Shown: positions 9,016 to 17,103, numbered from the stretch's first letter. The stretch is 64,000 nucleotides of DNA from Gemmataceae bacterium (GCA_019694755.1 JAIBBI010000011.1:1-64000); one strand, 5' to 3'. The notes: generated by a model from the sequence alone, not told the origin. Program-made: numbers and translations.

Positions 9016-9636
9016 ATGAGCTCCGAAATCGGCAAACAGATCCTCGCGGCCCGCGAACAGGAGCGGGCCCGGCTTGCACGACGATTGCACGATAGCCTCA
9101 GCCAATCCATCACGGCCGTGTCGACGGAGGCGTTCTTACTGCAAGGCCACAAAGCGGAATTGGCCCGCCTGCAGGAACGCGTTGCCCATACGATGCGGGA
9201 ATTCCGGCTTCTGATGTCTGAAATCACGGCATTTGAGGGAGAGAACCTGACCGGGGCCCTGAAGAAGTGGGGGCAGGCCGTCGGTAACCACTTCGGAATT
9301 GCGGTCAATCTTGAAGCGCCGGGAGAACCGATCGATCCGCTTCCCGCGATCGGGATCGCGCTTTACCGTATCGCGCAGGAGGCCATTCTTAACGCGGCCC
9401 GTCACAGCGGCGCCAAAAGCGTCTGTGTGGCAATCCTGTCAACCGAGGACGAAGTCCGCCTGAGGGTCAGCGATGCAGGTTGCGGATTCAAAACAGATTC
9501 CGTCGATCGCGGTTCGGGATTGAGATTCATGAAAACGATGGCTAAGCTAGCAAACATCCAAATCACGATCGATAGCGGACCCCGCTCCGGTACTTCGATA
9601 ATTGCCTCAATGCGGTCAATTGAGCACGCAGGGTGA
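9016..9636 (+). CDS. Sensorless cytosolic histidine kinase, HisKA_3/NarX-like
   Basis: The protein has 206 residues and is essentially only a transmitter. The dimerisation/phosphoacceptor helix contains ARRLHDSLSQ with His25. The HATPase domain shows the N-box variant RIAQEAILNAARHS, the G1 box DAGCGF and the segment GSGLRFM. There is no transmembrane segment or input domain, so it must receive its signal from another protein. The response regulator follows 46 bp downstream and the phytochrome lies divergently upstream, which makes these the likely partners. Histidine kinases of this class usually pair with NarL/LuxR-type regulators, as here. Confidence 0.88.
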   Translation: MSSEIGKQILAAREQERARLARRLHDSLSQSITAVSTEAFLLQGHKAELARLQERVAHTMREFRLLMSEITAFEGENLTGALKKWGQAVGNHFGIAVNLEAPGEPIDPLPAIGIALYRIAQEAILNAARHSGAKSVCVAILSTEDEVRLRVSDAGCGFKTDSVDRGSGLRFMKTMAKLANIQITIDSGPRSGTSIIASMRSIEHAG

Positions 9637-9682
9637 AGACGCCGTGACAATTGCCGCGGCACGAAACCGTGGATGAGAATTC

Positions 9683-10357
9683 ATGAATCGAACCCGCCTG
9701 CTGCTTGCGGACGATCACATTCTCGTCCGGGAGTCGCTGCGCATGCTCGTCCAGGCACAACCGGATTTTGAAGTCGTTGCCGAGGCCGGGACGATGTCCG
9801 AAGCACTGGAAGCCGCCCGGGAGTATCGCCCCGATGTGATTTCCCTCGACATTTCGATGCCGGGCGGGAGCGGCGTGCGACTTACGGAAAAGCTCCTGCG
9901 AGAGCGGCCGGGCAGTCGTGTCCTGGTTTTGAGTATGCACGACGAACAGCCGTTCGTTCGCTCTGCGCTAGCTGCGGGTGCGACCGGGTACGTGCTGAAG
10001 TCCAGCAGCCCGGCTGTGTTTCTGGAAGGTCTCCGCAAGGTGCGGAACGGTCAGAAGTTCATCGATCCTTCCTTAGACATTCAGGAATCGCCCCGGTCCC
10101 GCAAGCCGCCGGGCACCCGTCCGCCATCGGCCAAGCTCAGTGAACGCGAGCGACAGGTTTTGGGATTGCTGGCGCAGGGGCTGAGCTATTTGGAAATCAG
10201 CAATCGGCTGTTCGTGAGTATCAAAACGGTCGAAACCTACCGAACCCGTTTGGGCGTTAAACTCGGCTTTTCCACCAAGGCCGACCTCGTTCGCTACGCG
10301 ATTGAAACGGGTGTGCTGGAAACGCAGCCTGGAAGCGATGCACCGAAGGCCGATTGA
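9683..10357 (+). CDS. NarL/LuxR-family response regulator
   Basis: The protein has 224 residues, with an N-terminal receiver domain (acidic pocket ADDH near residues 9-12, phosphoacceptor Asp56 in SLDISMPG, Lys106 in YVLKSSS) and a C-terminal LuxR-type helix-turn-helix (about residues 145-215, LSERERQVLGLLAQGLS and IKTVETYRTRL). It is co-directional with the preceding kinase and is its likely phosphorylation target. It could control the adjacent kinase/bilin operon, which begins 186 bp downstream, or the divergent phytochrome promoter. Neither target is shown by the sequence. Confidence 0.9.
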   Translation: MNRTRLLLADDHILVRESLRMLVQAQPDFEVVAEAGTMSEALEAAREYRPDVISLDISMPGGSGVRLTEKLLRERPGSRVLVLSMHDEQPFVRSALAAGATGYVLKSSSPAVFLEGLRKVRNGQKFIDPSLDIQESPRSRKPPGTRPPSAKLSERERQVLGLLAQGLSYLEISNRLFVSIKTVETYRTRLGVKLGFSTKADLVRYAIETGVLETQPGSDAPKAD

Positions 10358-10543
10358 TCCGTTACGAAGAGACCAAACCGCAGGTTCGTAGAATCCGACA
10401 AGTTCAGGGGAAACCCTGACATCGTCACGCTGGAACCCGATGTAGGGTAGTTTCGTTCCCGGAAATACAAGCGAATCGATCGTGCGGGTCGTAGGACGCC
10501 CCGACGAACAGACAGGTTCCGCGCCGGGATCAGGGATTGCCCC
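10358..10543 (+). promoter_or_regulatory. Presumed promoter/leader of the 10-kb bilin operon
   Basis: This is the only sizeable gap upstream of a run of co-directional, tightly spaced genes, so the operon promoter should lie here. A hairpin TCAGGG-GAAA-CCCTGA occurs at 10404-10419 with a GNRA-type loop and no T-run, so it is not an obvious terminator. I could not assign reliable -35 and -10 boxes. Confidence 0.4.
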
Positions 10544-11767
10544 ATGCCCCTGACCTTCACCGACGATCCGCTGCTCGCGATGCTCGTTCGGGAGAAAGTA
10601 CTGGCCCCGGCCGACGCGGACGCTCTTCGGGCCTGGCACGACGCCGACGGCGGCGCGGGCGAATCGATGGTGGAGTTCCTGACCCGGCAGAACATCCTCG
10701 ACCGCTCCGCCCGTCGGGCGATCGACCTGAACTTGAAGGGCTACGTCGGCTCGATCGACCTCGCCTCGATCTGGCCGGCCGGCAAACTCGAAGACATCCG
10801 ACGCCGCTTTGAGCGTGCCGGGACGACCCAGATCGACGCCCCCCGGACGACTCACTCGGCCGTGCCGATCTTTTCGACGATGGAGGCCGGCAGTCTGGAC
10901 TCCATCGACACGCCGCCGACATTCGAACGCCCATCGATCGGCAGCCGGGTCGGCCGTTGCCTGCTGACAGAACTCCTCGCCGAGGGCGGCGGGGGCATCG
11001 TCTATCGGGCGCTCCATCAGGGGTTGAACATCCCTGTGGCCGTCAAGCTGCTGAGCACCGCGCGGGCCCGGACGGACTTCCGCAAGCGGTTGCAGTCCGA
11101 GGCACGGTCGCTCGCCCAGTTGGATCACCCCAACGTCGTGCGCGTGCTGGATCACGACGACTCGGATCCGCCGCACCTTGTCCTCGAATACGTGGACGGA
11201 CCCAATCTCGCGGACCTGATCCGACAGGCTGGCGCGATCCGGTACGACCGGGCCCTTTCCATCATCCGGCAGGCAACGGAGGGTTTGCAGGCGGCCGAGC
11301 AAATCGGCATCCTGCACCGCGACGTCAAGCCGGCGAACATCCTGATGACAAGGCGCGGCGTGGCCAAGGTCGCCGACTTCGGCCTCGCCGTGCCCACGAC
11401 CGGCCAGAACTCGGCCGTCCCCCTCGGGCTGTCCGGCACGCTACCGTTCATGTCCGAAGAGCAACTCGTGTGCTCGCCGACGATCGATAGCCGAGCCGAC
11501 ATCTACTCGCTGGGCGTGACATTCTACCAGGCTGTGACCGGTCGGCTCCCGTTTCGGGCGCGGACCTGCCACGAACTGGTGGCGGAGATCCGGTCGGGAC
11601 GGTTCGAGCCGCCGCACAACTTCGTGCCCGGCCTGACGCCGGACGTGTCGCACGTGATTCTGCGGATGATGGCCCACGCCCCGGCTGACCGCTACCCGGG
11701 CTACGCCGACCTGTTGGCCGACCTGACGGAACTCGCCCATCGTGCAAAGGAAGGGGGGAATCGATGA
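10544..11767 (+). CDS. Soluble Ser/Thr protein kinase, first gene of the bilin operon
   Basis: The protein has 407 residues. Residues 1-130 form an alpha-helical N-terminal region resembling the leader domain of many planctomycete kinases. The kinase domain (about 132-400) has a glycine loop LLAEGGGGIVYRA, the ATP-binding lysine in VAVKLL (Lys168), catalytic HRDVKPAN (Asp260) and DFG at 278-280. No transmembrane helix is seen, so it should act in the cytosol. Its kinase domain is closely similar to that of the next gene (RCLLTEL...IVYRALHQGLNIPVAVK here, KCLLTEK...VVFRALHKALNLPVAVK there), suggesting tandem duplication. Its stop overlaps the next start in ATGA at 11764-11767, so the two are translationally coupled. 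Confidence 0.88.
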   Translation: MPLTFTDDPLLAMLVREKVLAPADADALRAWHDADGGAGESMVEFLTRQNILDRSARRAIDLNLKGYVGSIDLASIWPAGKLEDIRRRFERAGTTQIDAPRTTHSAVPIFSTMEAGSLDSIDTPPTFERPSIGSRVGRCLLTELLAEGGGGIVYRALHQGLNIPVAVKLLSTARARTDFRKRLQSEARSLAQLDHPNVVRVLDHDDSDPPHLVLEYVDGPNLADLIRQAGAIRYDRALSIIRQATEGLQAAEQIGILHRDVKPANILMTRRGVAKVADFGLAVPTTGQNSAVPLGLSGTLPFMSEEQLVCSPTIDSRADIYSLGVTFYQAVTGRLPFRARTCHELVAEIRSGRFEPPHNFVPGLTPDVSHVILRMMAHAPADRYPGYADLLADLTELAHRAKEGGNR

Positions 11768-13392
11768 AGAAGATCTCCCTCGAACCGATCCACGATACGT
11801 GTGAAGTCCGGACCGGAACGCCGCTGCTCCAAGCCTTGCAGGCGAAAAAGCTGAACGTTCTGGCCTCCTGCGGCGGACGCGGACTGTGTGCGACCTGCCA
11901 TGTGCATGTCAGGAAGGGAAGCGAGGCGCTCTCGCCCCGCAACGACCGGGAGTCGCGGACGCTTTCGTTCATCTCCGGAACTTCTCCGGAGAGCCGGCTG
12001 GCATGCCAGGTCCGCGTGTACGGTCACGGCGCTGTGGTGGAACTGCCACGCGGCATGTACATCGAACGGGCCGAGGACCTGCTCGACCTGCTCGGCACCC
12101 GCGCCCCGGACGACATCCTCCACCCGGTCACCGGCATCGTGCTGGTCGCCCAGGGCAAGATCATCACGCGGGCCCGGATCGAAGAACTGAAGAACCTCGG
12201 CAACGAAGTGAAGCAGGCGCTCGGGAACACGACATCGACGGCGATCCCGCGCCCGAAACTGCCTCCGACTACGCCTGCCCCGATTCCGGTGCCGGAGGCT
12301 CCGAAGCCGACGCCGGTGGTCGAGCAACCCCGGCCGGTCAAGCCCGCTGTTGAACCGATGCCGGGCAGTTCCACCGTCATGGGTGCCCGGTTGAACGGCT
12401 CGACCTCCATCAGCGCGAGGCCCGAAGGTGGCGTACCCCGCCCGCCCGCCGCCGCGAAACTCGAAGTCGGCGCGCAGATCGGAAAATGCCTTCTCACCGA
12501 GAAGGTCGGGCAGGGGAGTTCCGGTGTCGTGTTCCGAGCACTGCATAAAGCCCTGAACCTGCCGGTGGCCGTCAAGGCCATCGTGTTGAAGGAACATCAG
12601 GAACTGCTCGACAACGAGAATGCCGACATCCGCCTCCGCCTGCGGGATGAGGCCCGGCTGATGGCGCAACTTAATCACCCGAACATCATTCGCGTGTGGG
12701 ACTTCGATGAAGAGTTCGAGTTCCCTTATGTGGTGCTCGAACTGGTCGAAGGGCTGAGCCTCGCAGAGTTGATCCAGCAGAGCGGCCGGCTCACGCTCGA
12801 CCGGGCCGCCCCGATCATCCGGCAGGTGGCCGACGGCCTCGCCGCCGCCTGGACAATCGGCATCGTTCACCGCGATGTGAAGCCGGGCAACATCCTGCTC
12901 ACGAAAGACGGTCGCGCCAAGGTCGCCGATCTCGGCCTCGCTTGGGTCGTCAACCGGGCAGATGCCACCAGCAAAACACCCACGCTGCCGGAAGGCACGA
13001 TGGCCTACATGGCACCCGAGCAGGCCGTCGGCAGCGACAAGCTCGACTTCCGCAGCGACATCTACGCACTGGGTGCGACCTTCTTCCATGCGATCACCGG
13101 GCGGATGCCGTTTCCGGGCCGGTCGTGGCAGGAAGTGATGATGAAGCACGCCCGCGTGCCGCTGGAGCCGCCGCACACGCTGGTCCCCGAACTGAGCCCG
13201 GCCGTCTCCGCCGTCATCGGCCGGATGATGGCGAAGGACCCGAATGACCGTTACCCGGATTACACCGCGCTGATGGCAGACATCGACGGTCTGCGAGTAC
13301 CCCGGAGCGATCCCGCCGCATCCGCTCCCGGGTCGTCGACGGTCGGCAAGTCGTCGAAATGGCTGGGCCTGTTCGGCGGACTCCGCCGGTAG
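11764..13392 (+). CDS. 2Fe-2S ferredoxin-Ser/Thr kinase fusion protein
   Basis: The protein has 542 residues. Residues 1-95 form a ferredoxin domain with ligand cysteines Cys36, Cys42, Cys45 and Cys81 (SCGGRGLCATCHVH, then RLACQVRV). Residues 96-155 repeat, almost residue for residue, the C-terminal tail of the stand-alone ferredoxin at 14802 (RGMYIERAEDL, DDILHP, RIEELK). A Pro-rich linker (about 160-230) leads to a kinase domain with VAVKAI (Lys271), HRDVKPGN (Asp371) and DLG at 389-391 in place of DFG. There are no membrane segments. A kinase carrying its own redox centre suggests that cluster oxidation or loading tunes kinase activity, or that the domain donates electrons while tethered to the complex. 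Both readings are inference. Confidence 0.88.
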   Translation: MKKISLEPIHDTCEVRTGTPLLQALQAKKLNVLASCGGRGLCATCHVHVRKGSEALSPRNDRESRTLSFISGTSPESRLACQVRVYGHGAVVELPRGMYIERAEDLLDLLGTRAPDDILHPVTGIVLVAQGKIITRARIEELKNLGNEVKQALGNTTSTAIPRPKLPPTTPAPIPVPEAPKPTPVVEQPRPVKPAVEPMPGSSTVMGARLNGSTSISARPEGGVPRPPAAAKLEVGAQIGKCLLTEKVGQGSSGVVFRALHKALNLPVAVKAIVLKEHQELLDNENADIRLRLRDEARLMAQLNHPNIIRVWDFDEEFEFPYVVLELVEGLSLAELIQQSGRLTLDRAAPIIRQVADGLAAAWTIGIVHRDVKPGNILLTKDGRAKVADLGLAWVVNRADATSKTPTLPEGTMAYMAPEQAVGSDKLDFRSDIYALGATFFHAITGRMPFPGRSWQEVMMKHARVPLEPPHTLVPELSPAVSAVIGRMMAKDPNDRYPDYTALMADIDGLRVPRSDPAASAPGSSTVGKSSKWLGLFGGLRR

Positions 13393-13430
13393 GCTCCGGA
13401 AAAACTTTCACCCTGTGAGGAACTCGAACG

Positions 13431-14060
13431 ATGGACATCGCCACCCGCCTTCGCGTCGCCATGGGGGCGACGCATTCCGCGATCGAACAACTGCCGGTGA
13501 GCAAAGCGCTCGTCGCGGGCACGGTCGGCCGGGACGAGTACCGGGCTCTCCTGTCCCAACTTCTGCTGGTACATGAGGCACTCGAAGACGAATTGTCCGC
13601 CTGCCCCGACGCGGCGGGATTCCTCACTCCGGACATGATGCGGGCCGACGCTCTTCGGGGTGATCTGGTGGCCCTCGGCGCGGAAAGCGTGGATCCCCCG
13701 TTCGGCGAAACGCTCCGGCTAGCCGAGCTGATGCACGCCTGGGCGGCCGTCACGCCGTGGAAGCTGATCGGGGCACTCTACATCTTCGAGGGGTCCCGGA
13801 TGGGATCGATGTTCCTCGTGAAGCCGGTCGCCCGCGCCCTCGGCGTGCCGGTCCAACCGGGCTACGGCGTCGACTATCACCTCGACGGACTGGCGACACG
13901 GCCGCAGACCTGGGCCCGTTTCAAGGTCGGGCTCGCGCAACTGCCGTTCACGGCCGAACAGTGGGACGAAGTCGTGTCCGCAGCCGAAGAGACCATGAAC
14001 GCCCTTTTCGATCTTTACGCCGCGATGGCGGATCACTCGGCATGCGTCCTGACAGCGTGA
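13431..14060 (+). CDS. Heme oxygenase (biliverdin-forming)
   Basis: The protein has 209 residues and starts after the ribosome-binding site GAGGAAC. The N-terminal helix carries the likely proximal heme ligand His15 in AMGATHSAIEQ, and the distal helix shows the signature GALYIFEGSRMGSMF (compare LYxLEGSxxGG in the family). The length fits bacterial heme oxygenases. The enzyme opens heme to biliverdin, CO and iron using reduced ferredoxin or another donor. Two ferredoxin domains are encoded next to it, and a bilin reductase starts 7 bp downstream. Biliverdin is also the standard chromophore of bacteriophytochromes such as the one at 5177-8923. Confidence 0.85.
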   Translation: MDIATRLRVAMGATHSAIEQLPVSKALVAGTVGRDEYRALLSQLLLVHEALEDELSACPDAAGFLTPDMMRADALRGDLVALGAESVDPPFGETLRLAELMHAWAAVTPWKLIGALYIFEGSRMGSMFLVKPVARALGVPVQPGYGVDYHLDGLATRPQTWARFKVGLAQLPFTAEQWDEVVSAAEETMNALFDLYAAMADHSACVLTA

Positions 14061-14067
14061 GGAAGCC

Positions 14068-14805
14068 ATGACGGCACAACTCGGCGAGCCCTGCATCGAC
14101 GTGACAGCATTGGCCACGCGCACCCACGCGGAACTGCGGGAGTTCGCTCCTGCCCCGCGTTACGTGCCGACGGAGTTGGCGATTGCTGTCGGCCTGAACG
14201 GACGGACCCGGCTCCACGCCCAGGCGATCGGTCTGGGACTGGATGATCTGACGGCCGAGTGCCGGCTGGTGACGATCCGCGGACTGACCGCGACGATCTT
14301 CAACTGCCTGATCGTGCCCGACCTGCCGGGCCGGACGCCGCTCTTCGTAGCCGACATGCTCGCCAGCCACGACGAATTGCGGATCGGCTTCTTCGACGTG
14401 CAGGTGCCCGGCGTGTCCGACGCCCTGCGGGAATGCGTGGCCGCGGAGACTTGGAAGCTGGTTGGCCGATACGCCCACCTCCCGGCCGACGATCCGCCGA
14501 CCTGGGCGGTCGCCCACTCGACCGGCGCGTACCTGTGCTGCCGGCCCGAGGGCGCGGAGCAGGCGGCCGAGCTGCTCGAGGCCTACTGGGATTACCTGAG
14601 TCTCTGGATCCAGATGGCCCGGCACCCCAGTGCGGCCGAAACGGCCCCGCCGGAAGGCGCGGCCCGGGCCCTGGCGGCCATGTTTGAGGAGCACCTGAGT
14701 TCCGCACCCAACCGGCCCTACCTCGAAAGACAATTCGGGACGCATTGGGCTCACCGGTTCTGCAACGAGTTTCTGTACCGGGAAGCCGGCGGAGATCGCA
14801 CATGA
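14068..14805 (+). CDS. Candidate ferredoxin-dependent bilin reductase (pre-PcyA/HY2-like)
   Basis: The protein has 245 residues, the usual size of PcyA-type reductases. The middle has the family pattern of paired strands: IFNCLIVPDLPGRTPLFVADML (residues 77-98, split here as IFNCLIVPD and PLFVADML), then the acidic strand IGFFDVQVPG (106-115, Asp110 a candidate catalytic acid). The C-terminus reads RPYLERQFGTHWAHRFCNEF, like the closing helices of the family. The gene sits between heme oxygenase and a ferredoxin and overlaps the ferredoxin start in ATGA. It should reduce biliverdin with ferredoxin electrons; the product cannot be predicted. Similarity to true PcyA is partial, so the pre-PcyA assignment relies on the neighbourhood as well. 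Confidence 0.72.
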   Translation: MTAQLGEPCIDVTALATRTHAELREFAPAPRYVPTELAIAVGLNGRTRLHAQAIGLGLDDLTAECRLVTIRGLTATIFNCLIVPDLPGRTPLFVADMLASHDELRIGFFDVQVPGVSDALRECVAAETWKLVGRYAHLPADDPPTWAVAHSTGAYLCCRPEGAEQAAELLEAYWDYLSLWIQMARHPSAAETAPPEGAARALAAMFEEHLSSAPNRPYLERQFGTHWAHRFCNEFLYREAGGDRT

Positions 14806-15281
14806 AAACCCTGGTCCTCGCACCCATCAACGAGGAAGTCACCGTCCCGACGCAGTCCAGCATCCTCCAGGCCCTTCTGGCGAAGGAACTGGAAGTACCG
14901 ATGGCCTGCAAGGGGAAAGGCGTCTGTGCCACGTGTCACGTGCACATCCGCGCCGGGCACGACCGCCTGACTCCGCGAACCGATCGCGAGAAGAAGACGC
15001 TGGGCTTCATTACCGGGGCGGACCCCAGCAGCCGGCTGGCGTGCCAGTGCCGGATCCTCGGTGAAGGCGTGGTCGTGGAACTGCCCAAGGGCATGTACAT
15101 CGAGCGTGCCGAAGACCTGATCGACCTCGTCGGTACGCGGGCGGCCCAGAACATCCTGCACCCGATCAACGGCTCGATTCTGATCGCCGAGGGCAAGCTG
15201 ATCACCCGGAGCCGGATCGAAGAACTCAAGCGACTCAACGTGGAAATGGACGAACTTCACAGCTCGATCGCCAACGATTGA
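14802..15281 (+). CDS. 2Fe-2S ferredoxin with conserved C-terminal extension
   Basis: The protein has 159 residues, counted from ATG 14802, which overlaps the reductase stop by 4 bp. Cluster ligands are Cys36, Cys42, Cys45 and Cys81 (CKGKGVCATCHVH and RLACQCR), the same numbering as in the ferredoxin-kinase fusion. Residues 90-150 form an extension shared with that fusion (KGMYIERAEDLIDLVGTR, then RSRIEELKRLN). A plant-type ferredoxin normally has about 95 residues, so the tail is an added module, perhaps for docking. It is the obvious electron donor for the adjacent bilin reductase and heme oxygenase. Cys83 is an extra cysteine beside the cluster. Confidence 0.85.
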   Translation: MKTLVLAPINEEVTVPTQSSILQALLAKELEVPMACKGKGVCATCHVHIRAGHDRLTPRTDREKKTLGFITGADPSSRLACQCRILGEGVVVELPKGMYIERAEDLIDLVGTRAAQNILHPINGSILIAEGKLITRSRIEELKRLNVEMDELHSSIAND

Positions 15282-15305
15282 CCTACTACCACCCGGAGGA
15301 GACCC

Positions 15306-16070
15306 ATGGCCGGACAGAACGGTACCCACACGGCAACGCGGCCGGCAAACCATGCCGGGACCGACCCTCTCCGCTACCTGCGGACCGAGAAGGCGAAAGG
15401 CGAAATCCGCGACGCGTTCCAGATCGTCCGCGGACCTCAGCCCGTCAAGCACAACTACTACACCGACGACCGGTTCTTCTCCCACGACAGCAAGGCCGGC
15501 ATCGTCCGCAACGTGTACGGCCAACGGGTGGTGCGGGTCAGCGAAGACTTCATCACCGGTCTGCTGGGCGGCCTCGAAGAAGAAGTCGGCGATGCCGCCG
15601 GCGAGATCATGTACAAGGCCGGCTACCAGTGGGGCCTGGAGGACATGAAGACATTCACTCCCCGCTGCCAGGAGGAGTTCGAAGTCGCCTTCCAGAAGAT
15701 GGGCATGGGCTTCATGCTCGAGACCTGGTGGTGGCCGCTGCAGATCGAGGGCTGGGGCGGCTGGCGGTACGACTTCCGCCAGGGCAAGCAGGGCCTGATC
15801 TTCATCGATCTGTTCGAGTCGGCCGTGGCCCAGTCGCTGGGCGACGTCGGTAAGGTGATGTGCTACTTCTACGCCGGGCTGTTCGCCGCGGTGTTCACCG
15901 TGCTGTCGAAGCGTGAACTCGCCTGCATCGAGATCCAGTGCTACTCGATGGGCGAGGACTTCTGCAAGTTCCTGATCTCGACCAACAAGCGCGTCAATGC
16001 CGCGGCCTTCTGGCGGAGCGAAGGGGCGACGAGCGCGGACATCATGAAGAAAGTGCGCGACGTCGCGTAA
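15306..16070 (+). CDS. V4R-domain protein, first copy
   Basis: The protein has 254 residues, with a strong ribosome-binding site (CCCGGAGGAGACCC) before ATG 15306. The C-terminal half ends in the V4R hallmark: Cys207, Cys212 and Cys220 in ACIEIQCYSMGEDFCKFLI. V4R domains are small-molecule binding modules known from BchJ-type vinyl reductase proteins and from sensors of aromatic compounds. The N-terminal 50 residues are polar and may be disordered. In BBAG clusters two V4R proteins flank the globin, as here, with a small protein between. Binding of a tetrapyrrole or of an assembly intermediate is plausible but not shown. Confidence 0.8.
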   Translation: MAGQNGTHTATRPANHAGTDPLRYLRTEKAKGEIRDAFQIVRGPQPVKHNYYTDDRFFSHDSKAGIVRNVYGQRVVRVSEDFITGLLGGLEEEVGDAAGEIMYKAGYQWGLEDMKTFTPRCQEEFEVAFQKMGMGFMLETWWWPLQIEGWGGWRYDFRQGKQGLIFIDLFESAVAQSLGDVGKVMCYFYAGLFAAVFTVLSKRELACIEIQCYSMGEDFCKFLISTNKRVNAAAFWRSEGATSADIMKKVRDVA

Positions 16071-16089
16071 CCACCCCGAGGACTCAACC

Positions 16090-16512
16090 ATGTCAGCTCT
16101 GTTACTCGATGGGCTCGCCGAAGCCCGCCGCATCGACGACCTGCTCGACGACGTGGTGGCCGAGGCGTTTGAGGAAAAGCCGGTCGCCATCGTTTCGACC
16201 AACAGGCAACCGCTGGGCGGCCTGCCGATCGGGCAGATCCTCCGCAATGTCAACTGGACCAACCGGCCGCGATACGACTGGCCGGCCCGCATCGACGCCG
16301 AGCCCGACGCGCCGCCTGCCGACGAAAGCGCGTGGGAGCGGTTCGCCACCCCCGTGGGCGCGCTCGGCCTGCGGGCGTTCCTCAACACGTGTCACTGGAC
16401 CAACGACGGGGTCGCCCCCGCCCGTCCGACTTTCGCGGCCGTCGGCGTCGCCCCCAAGCCGGTGCCGATAGCGACGGTCGAATCCGTGTTTGGCGGATTC
16501 GCCTGGGATTGA
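16090..16512 (+). CDS. Small protein with repeated aromatic motif, unknown function
   Basis: The protein has 140 residues and I do not recognise a domain. It contains two related segments, ILRNVNWTNRP (50-60) and FLNTCHWTNDG (97-107), and ends in VFGGFAWD. All three fit a pattern of a hydrophobic residue, Leu/Phe, two free positions, a hydrophobic or Cys residue, one free position and Trp. The same pattern appears twice near the C-terminus of the kinase at 17837 (FFDGFGWQ and AFRAFQWD). Connecting regions are rich in Pro, Ala and Asp and are probably disordered. It lies between V4R copy 1 and the globin with a 19-bp gap upstream. A scaffold or adaptor role through the repeated motif is the most natural reading, but is inference. 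Confidence 0.65.
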   Translation: MSALLLDGLAEARRIDDLLDDVVAEAFEEKPVAIVSTNRQPLGGLPIGQILRNVNWTNRPRYDWPARIDAEPDAPPADESAWERFATPVGALGLRAFLNTCHWTNDGVAPARPTFAAVGVAPKPVPIATVESVFGGFAWD

Positions 16513-16582
16513 TCGACTTTTACCCTTCGCCGGGAGGCCGGGCCGAAGGGCTGTCCGCACACCCCACACTGGAGCCTTGATC

Positions 16583-17080
16583 ATGAACCCCGCAGTACTG
16601 GATGTCATTCGCGAGAGCGAGAGCCGATACCTCAGCGACCAGGAGATGCAGAGCATCCTGGAGTACACCGAATCCCTGCCGGAGCGGTTCCGCGCCGCCC
16701 GGGCCATCGAAGACATCGAAGACCAGATCGTCCAGGCAACGATTGATCAGGTCAAGAAACGCTACCCGAGCTTCGAGCGGTATCACCCGTCCGCATGGGA
16801 CAAGGGCTACCGCGACGTTCAACTCACCCTCCGGTACTGCGTCCAGGCGATGGTCTGGGAAGACCCGATGATGCACGAGGAAAAGCTGCTCGTGTGGCTC
16901 GGGACCATCCTGGCCTCGTTCGGCTTCACGCCGCAGTTCAACCGAGACACCTACGTGTTCCTGCGCGACAACGTCAAGCAGCGGGTGTCGGAAGACATCT
17001 ATTCGCGGCTCGCGCCGTTCCTCGACAAAAACATCGAGGTTCTGGGAGGCATCCCCGAACCGCACCAGCCCCTGGTCTGA
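16583..17080 (+). CDS. Phycobiliprotein-like globin (BBAG, bilin biosynthesis-associated globin)
   Basis: The protein has 165 residues, the length of an allophycocyanin subunit; ATG 16583 follows GGAG at 16571. The pattern matches phycobiliproteins: SESRYLSDQEMQSI at the start, RAARAIEDIEDQIVQAT in the first globin helices, then GYRDVQLTLRYCV where light-harvesting subunits read CLRDxxxxLR. The bilin-linking cysteine two residues before Arg-Asp is Gly75 here, while Cys86 lies further along the helix. The protein is therefore globin-fold and phycobilisome-family in character but not a standard antenna subunit. BBAGs in non-photosynthetic bacteria are reported to bind bilins (recalled literature). 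It is encoded between two V4R proteins, downstream of heme oxygenase and bilin reductase. Confidence 0.78.
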   Translation: MNPAVLDVIRESESRYLSDQEMQSILEYTESLPERFRAARAIEDIEDQIVQATIDQVKKRYPSFERYHPSAWDKGYRDVQLTLRYCVQAMVWEDPMMHEEKLLVWLGTILASFGFTPQFNRDTYVFLRDNVKQRVSEDIYSRLAPFLDKNIEVLGGIPEPHQPLV

Positions 17081-17103
17081 TTCACCCCGCGGAGCACTTT
17101 GCC

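Noticed and set aside
10073-13176. Long minus-strand open frames opposite the two kinase genes
   Set aside because: They have Arg/Pro/Gly-rich random composition, no domains, and lie wholly antisense to well-supported kinase genes. High GC explains the open frames.
14745-14801. N-terminal extension of the ferredoxin
   Set aside because: The extra residues are antisense-like and overlap the reductase gene; the ferredoxin starts naturally at ATG 14802 in the ATGA junction.
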